A stretch of DNA of 64,000 bases. It comes from Sipunculus nudus. Its lineage: Eukaryota; Annelida; Sipuncula; Golfingiida; Sipunculidae. Positions 60,364 to 64,000 of this stretch are shown here, in pieces (within the stretch, counting starts at the first letter, position 1; each line of letters starts with the position of its first letter). The translations under genes were made by a program, and so were the position numbers. The notes beneath the pieces were generated by a model that was not told where the DNA came from, did not search any database, and saw only the letters and a list, made by a program, of their open reading frames with translations. Where the stretch lies: contig CM049320.1 of NCBI GenBank assembly GCA_026874595.1, forward strand, positions 6,823,464-6,887,463, read 5' to 3'.

Positions 60364-60822
60364 CACATTCAGCTGTGCCTACGGCGTGTTCTTTGCTTAA
60401 TATTTTTTGATTGCGTGATGCCTTTTAAGTTTAATGGACAAACCGAAAATTGCATTTTATTGTGATTTCACCTATATTTTAAAAGGCCTTTCTGTTAACA
60501 GATTTTTATTCTGAAAAAGCTTCCCTGGAAGATAAATCATGTAATAAATAAATAAATATTTCGGCCACCTCCCCTCCCTCAATCCTGGCTTTGCCTCTGA
60601 CCTTCCATCCGCTACACCGTAAAACGGCCGCGGCCCACAGATGTGCACTGTGATCACGCAGCATCTGTTCTATAACTAACACAATTTTACGTGTAATAAC
60701 AAGTAAGTATTAATCACTGAACGCCTGAGGTAAGGTTAAAAACTCCTACCTTTGCCTTCAGGAGCGGCTGTTGTCAGACAACACAGTGCTGCGAACATAA
60801 AGAAAATCAACGAGAAAGCCAT
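38007..60822 (-). CDS. Secreted, membrane-anchored PQQ-dependent dehydrogenase, 718 aa, 13 exons
   Basis: The 13 minus-strand exons, listed separately, total 2157 nt in one frame; all 12 introns are GT-AG and phase-matched. The protein matches the bacterial membrane glucose/quinate dehydrogenase family through YWRQYGRDEKGQRFSPL, TCRGV, CPEFG, HDLWNYD, TKTG and PPW. It should oxidise a sugar, polyol or quinate-type alcohol with PQQ. In the family, Asp after HDLW.Y (residue 337) is the catalytic base and the TK lysine (362) contacts PQQ. At least seven AxDxxTGxxxW-like motifs imply an eight-bladed propeller. Residues 1-20 are a signal peptide and about 687-705 a C-terminal membrane segment; six N-glycosylation sequons support an extracellular or lumenal domain. 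It lacks the N-terminal membrane domain of bacterial Gcd and any CxxCH haem motif. Substrate and electron acceptor are unknown. Confidence 0.9.
39060..40400. repeat. Degenerate ~400-bp tandem repeats in the last intron
   Basis: Three diverged units share phrases such as CAGACATACTGACAAAGCGAC, GTTTATAGTTTC, GGTGTTTC followed by GCAGCGCCCCC, and TTGACCAAG. Minus-strand ORFs across them are not genes. Confidence 0.75.
40523..40766 (-). CDS. PQQ dehydrogenase exon 12
   Basis: 244 nt. It encodes a Cys-rich insertion (FCRASPVDGSPYHSCRGFFG) absent from bacterial enzymes as I know them, then VPCYKPPW and LVAVDLSQGKIKWERP. NET sequon. It ends GCA AG at donor GTATGG. Confidence 0.85.
41322..41454 (-). 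CDS. PQQ dehydrogenase exon 11
   Basis: 133 nt. It encodes LFTPPTTDRGVLQVPGELGG, then GNWQSLAVHPEKQIAYLPLN; the GGGNW...HP motif is highly conserved in the family. Confidence 0.9.
41455..42341. other. Intron 10 of the PQQ dehydrogenase gene
   Basis: No coding segment. A poly-G run (about 42057-42070) and shorter G tracts are the only features noticed. Confidence 0.5.
42057..42070. repeat. Poly-G tract
   Basis: Fourteen consecutive G. Confidence 0.95.
42342..42512 (-). CDS. PQQ dehydrogenase exon 10
   Basis: 171 nt, phase 0 at both ends. It encodes MPDDYAWPTQRFPVGDLGHL, matching the SPTQPFP region of relatives, then a helical segment with an NFS sequon and KGK before donor GTATGT. Confidence 0.9.
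42513..43263. other. Intron 9 of the PQQ dehydrogenase gene
   Basis: AT-rich, with nothing recognised. Confidence 0.5.
43264..43353 (-). CDS. PQQ dehydrogenase exon 9
   Basis: 90 nt, phase 0 at both ends. It encodes LTKTGMLFILDAATGQPLF then PVEERPVPPHT. Lys362 in TKTG is the counterpart of the conserved PQQ-contacting lysine. The donor GTCTGT is weaker than the others, but it is the only one keeping phase. Confidence 0.85.
43637..43896 (+). mobile_element. tRNA-derived SINE with B box deleted
   Basis: Head TGTGGCTCAGGTGTAGAGCG is an A-box-containing tRNA-like start. The body (CACGGTCGGC, GGCTTAATGGGAAGG, CACATACGAGTGCGTCTTT) matches the SINE at 53703-53925. About 23 bases covering the B box are missing after GATCGTGGGT. 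It ends in an A-rich tail near 43885. It lies in intron 8. Confidence 0.85.
44381..44418. repeat. GA microsatellite
   Basis: About 19 GA units in intron 8, 95 bp from exon 8. Confidence 0.95.
44513..44581 (-). CDS. PQQ dehydrogenase exon 8
   Basis: 69 nt, phase 0 at both ends: DLGSQPIVVTIDHEGTRKKA then VLT. It begins with the catalytic Asp (337). Confidence 0.9.
44679..44740. repeat. TA microsatellite
   Basis: Long TA array in intron 7. Confidence 0.95.
44741..45738. other. Intron 7 of the PQQ dehydrogenase gene
   Basis: AT-rich, no recognised repeat or exon. Confidence 0.5.
45739..45896 (-). CDS. PQQ dehydrogenase exon 7, catalytic region
   Basis: 158 nt. It encodes LVYLATSSASYDHWGGNRKG, VVAVDAETGGMKWYYQ and IIKHDLWNY. 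The following Asp, first codon of exon 8, corresponds to the family's catalytic aspartate. Confidence 0.9.
45897..46340. other. Intron 6 of the PQQ dehydrogenase gene
   Basis: Nothing recognised. Confidence 0.5.
46341..46538 (-). CDS. PQQ dehydrogenase exon 6
   Basis: 198 nt. It encodes PRGFHCRTGRKKWTFHVIP, the propeller tryptophan motif, then GGGNVWAPISGDDETG, aligning with the NMWS..YD..G region of bacterial enzymes. NGT sequon. Confidence 0.9.
46562..46604. repeat. GGCGGA-type repeat end with poly-G
   Basis: AGTGGCGGAACCAGAAATTG leads into 16 G (46588-46603). Similar GGCGGATCCA or GGGGCGAATCAG sequence precedes poly-G at 52381 and 61197, suggesting ends of one repeat family. Confidence 0.6.
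46868..46930 (+). repeat. Possible SINE head relic
   Basis: TGGTCTAGGCATCG and GAGTTCGAGTACC resemble A and B boxes at tRNA spacing. No body is recognised. Confidence 0.35.
46931..47815. other. Intron 5 of the PQQ dehydrogenase gene, 3' part
   Basis: No recognised feature. Confidence 0.5.
47816..47936 (-). CDS. PQQ dehydrogenase exon 5
   Basis: 121 nt. It encodes GWLNLTVPGAIIERRDGRRA to VVIGD, with an NLT sequon. Donor GTGAGT. Confidence 0.9.
47988..48162. mobile_element. 175-bp MITE with TA target duplication
   Basis: Ends CAGTGAAACCTC and GAGGTTCTACTG form inverted repeats (10 of 12) flanked by TA on both sides. It has no ORF. The ends resemble Tc1/mariner-pogo-type MITEs. Relatives are at 10508-10683 and 11993-12130. 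It lies in intron 4. Confidence 0.75.
48832..48979 (-). CDS. PQQ dehydrogenase exon 4
   Basis: 148 nt. It encodes the conserved TCRGV, then MVYMGTLAAMLVAVDAATG and CPEFGDR, equivalent to bacterial CPDFG. It ends at phase 0 before a perfect GTAAGT. A second possible donor (GTGACC) nine bases earlier is rejected because it breaks phase with exon 5. Confidence 0.9.
48980..50110. other. Intron 3 of the PQQ dehydrogenase gene
   Basis: No repeat recognised. The part next to exon 3 is also present, diverged, beside the exon relic at 32727-32840. Confidence 0.5.
50111..50240 (-). CDS. PQQ dehydrogenase exon 3
   Basis: 130 nt. It encodes GRDLLIFCTPWNDLIALEPT and the tryptophan-motif TGNEVWKQ. Phase 1 in, phase 2 out. 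A broken duplicate is at 32727-32840. Confidence 0.9.
50241..50792. other. Intron 2 of the PQQ dehydrogenase gene
   Basis: Nothing recognised. Confidence 0.5.
50793..50972 (-). CDS. PQQ dehydrogenase exon 2
   Basis: 180 nt after acceptor CCTATAG. It encodes the family's N-terminal signature (YWRQYGRDEKGQRFSPL, then NRDNVNQTRVAWTYHYG) and HEATPIM. It contains the NQT sequon. Donor GTAAGA. Confidence 0.9.
50990..51389. mobile_element. 400-bp MITE next to the exon 2 acceptor
   Basis: Terminal inverted repeats AAGCTGTGTTTCCAT...ATCCG and CGGATACATGGAAACACAGCTT, flanked by TA on both sides. Internal CG-rich palindromic motifs (ACGTACGTACGT, GCGGAT) are present. It ends only about 15 nt upstream of the acceptor AG of exon 2 (50974-50973). 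No transposase. Confidence 0.75.
52158..52247. repeat. Small inverted-repeat element, about 90 bp
   Basis: CAGTCAATGTGTGAAA and TTTTACACATTGACTG form near-perfect arms, with further AATTGACTGA repeats inside. Probably a short MITE in intron 1. Confidence 0.7.
52391..52415. repeat. Poly-G tract
   Basis: Twenty-five consecutive G after GCGCGGATCCAT. Confidence 0.95.
53703..53925 (+). mobile_element. tRNA-derived SINE, head intact
   Basis: A box (TGGCTCAGGGGTAGAGCG) and B box (GGGTTCGAATCTC) are at tRNA spacing; the variable region is too short for a functional tRNA. The body is shared with 43637-43896 up to GACCCAGCAA, after which the two diverge. It lies in intron 1. Confidence 0.9.
54869..54921. 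repeat. TA microsatellite
   Basis: TA array in intron 1 with a short interruption. Confidence 0.95.
54922..57409. other. Intron 1 of the PQQ dehydrogenase gene, middle part
   Basis: No gene supported; ORFs on both strands at 55383-55775 overlap and show no domain. A 37-bp direct duplication (GCGTAGCGTAGTAAGA...GGACGGGTGCTAGG) lies at 56193-56262. 56650-57340 could be an eroded ORF1 of the following LINE. Confidence 0.35.
57410..60060 (+). mobile_element. Decayed CR1/L2-like LINE in intron 1
   Basis: Plus-strand fragments in many frames follow LINE order. Endonuclease-like CLSET and RHGGGVSIY remnants are near 57480-57600. RT remnants lie at about 58900-59300, including GVPQT then LGALRFL and YLNDINNI. 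A C-terminal LTYKCFNGLAPSIL and SDVHQHNTCSS segment is at 59838-59950. Multiple stops and frameshifts make it inactive. It is opposite in orientation to the host gene. Confidence 0.8.
60303..60360. repeat. TA microsatellite
   Basis: About 29 TA units in intron 1, 390 bp from exon 1. Confidence 0.95.
60750..60822 (-). CDS. PQQ dehydrogenase exon 1, signal peptide
   Basis: ATG at 60822. It encodes MAFSLIFFMFAALCCLTTAA then PEGK plus one base, a typical cleavable signal peptide with a likely cut after TTAA. Donor is GTAGGA. The start is chosen because it joins exon 2 in phase and lies 39 nt after a predicted initiator. Confidence 0.85.
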
Positions 60823-60860
60823 GTTCGGAATATTACCTGTCTTCGTTCAAATGGTGAATC

Positions 60861-60890
60861 TGACATGCGTTGCGCTCAACCTTTATATTA
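60861..60890 (-). promoter_or_regulatory. Core promoter of the PQQ dehydrogenase gene
   Basis: Minus strand: TATA-like AATATAAAGG at about 60889-60880, and initiator-like TCAGATT with its A at 60861, 29 nt downstream of the TATA start. This leaves a 39-nt 5' UTR to the ATG at 60822. Confidence 0.5.
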
Positions 60891-61879
60891 TTTCAACCGT
60901 GACTCTGGCAGCCATCATTTTCCATGTGTGTTGTTTTTTTTTGTTTTTTTTTTTTTTAGCCACGTAAATCTTTTCAAGTAATTGACGTTACTCTGGCATT
61001 ACATGGCGACCGCAAGACATTTTATTGAACAACAGCCGACTTGTGAGATATGCCTCGCTTCTTGGGCCAAGGTCACTTCTGTTATGTATTTCGTGGTTAT
61101 ATTCGCTCTGTGTTAGCAGATCGGCAAAGTTTTAGTCCGAAAATGTGAACAAGAGGGACAGTTTTTTTTTGTGTCTCCTTCATCATGACAGCAGGGGCGA
61201 ATCAGAGATTTTTCAGTTTTTCAAGGGGGGGGGGGGGGGGGGTTGAATCATATTATCTGTGTAAATTGATACAGATAAAGTGCAATTTATAATGAATAAT
61301 TGAATATTTTATTCAGAAAATATAAGGCCCCTGGCCAATTATACCATAAGTGCTTGCATAATACAATATATATAAGTGATAAAAGCAAAAATCAAATAAA
61401 AAAAAATAATTTTAAAATTTTAATAAAAAAGTACATGCATTCAAAAACATCAACAAAGTAATTTATCACAAATAGGTAAATTCTCAGGTTCAGATTTTAA
61501 TATCAGGTCATTATCAATCTCAATACCGACTTTTTTTTATTATTCTAACTTTCCTTTTCTGCTCTGCATAAATCAACATCAAACTGGCTGCCCACAGACA
61601 GCCTGCATGGTCAGCATGCTGGGTGGATCTCAACAAGTCCCAATGGAACACTTGAATAACAATTTATATGATCATTTTAACCTTAATCCAATGAACAGAA
61701 TATTCAATCCATTCAGAGTGATATCTTTAAATGCAATTTATGATAAATGATTTTCCAAAATAGGTTTCAGTAGAGTTTACATCAATATTTAATAAGAACC
61801 ATTGTATATACCTTAATAATGAATTATACCTGATCATTTCTTCTTTTAAAAGCATAATATACGAAAGCTGCTAGATAAT
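60891..61879. other. Upstream region of the PQQ dehydrogenase gene
   Basis: No coding segment recognised. Poly-G at 61226-61243 follows GGGGCGAATCAG, like the repeat end at 46562. Sequence beyond 61300 is AT-rich. Confidence 0.4.
61226..61243. repeat. Poly-G tract
   Basis: Eighteen consecutive G. Confidence 0.95.
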
Positions 61880-64000
61880 TAATAATAGTAGGATATTTAT
61901 TTGACAGAAGTTATAAAAATAATTTACCTATTTTAAAAGAAAACGGTCTCTCAAATCATTATATAATGGACACTTCATTATGAAATGAGATTTAGTTTCA
62001 ACTAAATTTTCACCATGATTTTAGCAGTAGGTACAATTTCTCTCAGTCCAGTGCATCTTATTATGTCTTCCTAATTCAATTTGCAATTTATGAGATGAAC
62101 ATATGAGTCTAGCTAAACTAGTTTTATAACTATTATTTTTCAAAACATTCAAGTACATTTCACTGGTTTGGAGTGATTAAAACACGGAGTATGTTTCTTA
62201 ACGTTTATTATTTGAAATGTTTTTCAACCATTCTTGCAAAAATTATATTTTAGTCTAAGATGTAGCTCTGACAAAAACAATAATTGTGTATACCCTAAAT
62301 CATGCGATACGCAAAGGAAACCAAAACCCAATAATATTAATAATTTTTTTAACTTTTGTTGACAAAGTTTTCCTTCCCTGTTCATCAAGACGACATAATT
62401 AAGCATTTAGTTGTTTAGGTTACATATTTGGTGTAATCCTTAATATTTTGGTCCAGTACTTAATACATCTGAATACATAATGAATTTTCAAGAGCAATCG
62501 TCCACATTCACCAAGTGCAGCAGCAGTTGGTGATGAAGAATTAATTTTAAGAATGTATTTGCAAAATTTTATTAAACTGATTCAATATTGTCACAGTGTT
62601 TATGGCCCCATAATTCACTGCCGTTACATAACATTGGTAACACGATTCTATCAAAAAGTAAAAAGGACAGATCCACTGTTAGATATTTATATTTACTAAT
62701 AAGTTGGTTAATCATTTTAATAGCCTTATAGTTTGATATGCTTAACGTTGTTTCATTTTTGACCAGTTAGGAAAACTTGTGAAAATGTCCCCTAAATATT
62801 TATAACTACTAGCTATTCCAACTGCTTTTCTTTAAAGTTCCACTTTTTACATCTTATTAAGAAACCATCATTCTGAATACTCTGTTTTTCATTTCATTCA
62901 TGACATATAAATCACAAAATATTTCTTATTTATTTATATGCGTTTGACACCGTCCAAATGTATCTGCAAAACATGCAACGTCATCTGCAAACATAACCAT
63001 GGAAAGTGATTTTGCTTCTTTACTAACATATATACATTCTCCTTCTGAATGCAGCGTAAAGTATAAATCATTTATAAAGAATGTGAACATTAAAGTCCCT
63101 ACAGTGCATGATAATTAATCAGTTAATTTCAGTTAATACGCAAGATTTTAATTTTAAATACATGGATTCTAGGATGTATTTTTTTCCTCTAATACCTATT
63201 TTATAGAACGTGAAATAATAACTGATGTTTTATACCGTCAAAAGCTTTAGAAAAATCTATGAATATTGCAATAAAATCTGCCTTTTTTCTTTTGATAAAC
63301 AGGATTTATTTAATGTCATTAGTTTAAACATTTTATAAATTTTTAAAAAATCTTTTGTGATTTTCAGCCCACAGTATTAATCTTTCATTTAAAATTTTAG
63401 GTGAATTATTTTCCTATTGTATTAAAAGAGCTATGCCTCTGTAATTATTTGCGTCATTTATACTTCCATTCTTATATAAAGGTGAATGAAACTGCTTTGG
63501 ACCATTCGGTATGAATTTGCGTGAAAAAAAATTGATTAAATAATGTTTCATAAAGTGGCAATAAAATGACTTTATTTTCTATAAACAGTTCGACAAAGAT
63601 ACGATCGGGTCGAGGTGTTTTGCCATTTTGAAGCCTAGATATGTGTCTAAATATTTCTGTTTGATCCATATCAAAAATTAATTCCATGTTAGAGGTGTTT
63701 GTATCTGCTGGTTCAAAATATTAATATTTATTAATCTCATTCACATAATTAAGATTTGTAATACTTGCATTTGTTAATAGCTGATTGAAGAATTATATGC
63801 AACTTCCCCTGATATATTATTCTTAACTTGCTTTTGTGATTTTTCTCTTTCTAAAATTTTATTGGTTGTAGAACAAGAAGTTATTTGTTCAATCTTACCT
63901 TTTAATGTCCCTTTTTGTGATCTGTAGGATTCTGCTTTGAATTTAGCTATCATTTGTTTGTATGCAACGAAATCTATATTATCATTTGTACATCTAAATT
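61880..64000 (-). mobile_element. Decayed non-LTR retrotransposon, continues off the right edge
   Basis: Minus-strand RT remnants appear in order: LQNGKTPRPDRI near 63630, AIFIDFSKAFD near 63255, MFADDVACFA near 62995 and GSELWGHKHC near 62600. A Cys/His C-terminal region is near 61960-62060 (CTYC...KSHFIMKCP). Frames change often and stops are common, so it is inactive. Clade not assigned. The endonuclease would lie to the right of the window. Confidence 0.85.

Noticed and set aside
38007-60822. Quinoprotein as bacterial contamination
   Set aside because: The coding sequence is split by 12 phase-consistent GT-AG introns filled with the same SINE and MITE families seen elsewhere in the window, and it has a eukaryotic signal peptide and sequons.

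Overview
This is AT-rich eukaryotic DNA: spliced genes with GT-AG introns, long TA microsatellites, tRNA-derived SINEs, several non-LTR retrotransposons, MITEs and one LTR retrotransposon. The gene content (an animal-style spliced, secreted quinoprotein) and the repeats suggest a marine invertebrate, most likely a mollusc such as a bivalve. That assignment is inference; no ribosomal or mitochondrial marker is present. The long ORFs belong mostly to transposons. The real host genes had to be assembled from short exons.

Layout. 1-24 kb holds a small minus-strand gene family. A 28-nt micro-exon of copy A is at the left edge. Copy B is complete in five exons (12846 down to 7117, 204 aa, resembling a duplicated muconolactone-isomerase-type alpha/beta-barrel domain). 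Copy C is an orphan first exon at 22178-22309 with a dead splice donor. Two diverged long segments (about 235-3875 and 19430-23500) repeat one another around this family. An 85-bp minisatellite of about 24 units (4330-6385), three MITE-like elements and TA repeats lie among them. A 3.2-kb 5'-truncated L1/Tx1-like LINE with perfect 15-bp target-site duplications sits at 15065-18257.

25.3-31.6 kb is a GC-rich repeated block followed by a damaged Ty3/gypsy-type LTR retrotransposon (27014-31637). Its LTRs carry a heat-shock-element-like array next to a TATA box. Its integrase directly follows its protease, and no RT/RNase H is seen.

31.6-38 kb is gene-poor. It contains a broken copy of exon 3 of the quinoprotein gene, several duplicated segments and a nested hairpin between TA and GT microsatellites.

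38-60.9 kb is one minus-strand gene of 13 exons (2157 nt of CDS, 718 aa) for a PQQ-dependent dehydrogenase of the membrane glucose dehydrogenase/quinate dehydrogenase type. It has a predicted signal peptide, at least six N-glycosylation sequons, the conserved HDLWNYD and TKTG regions and a C-terminal transmembrane anchor. All 12 introns are phase-consistent. Its introns hold SINEs, MITEs, a CR1/L2-like LINE relic and microsatellites. 61.9-64 kb is another minus-strand LINE relic running off the window.

The most interesting objects are the animal quinoprotein gene (with a relic of a lost tandem paralogue) and the nearby isomerase-like family. Both resemble bacterial catabolic enzymes, but a shared pathway is speculation.
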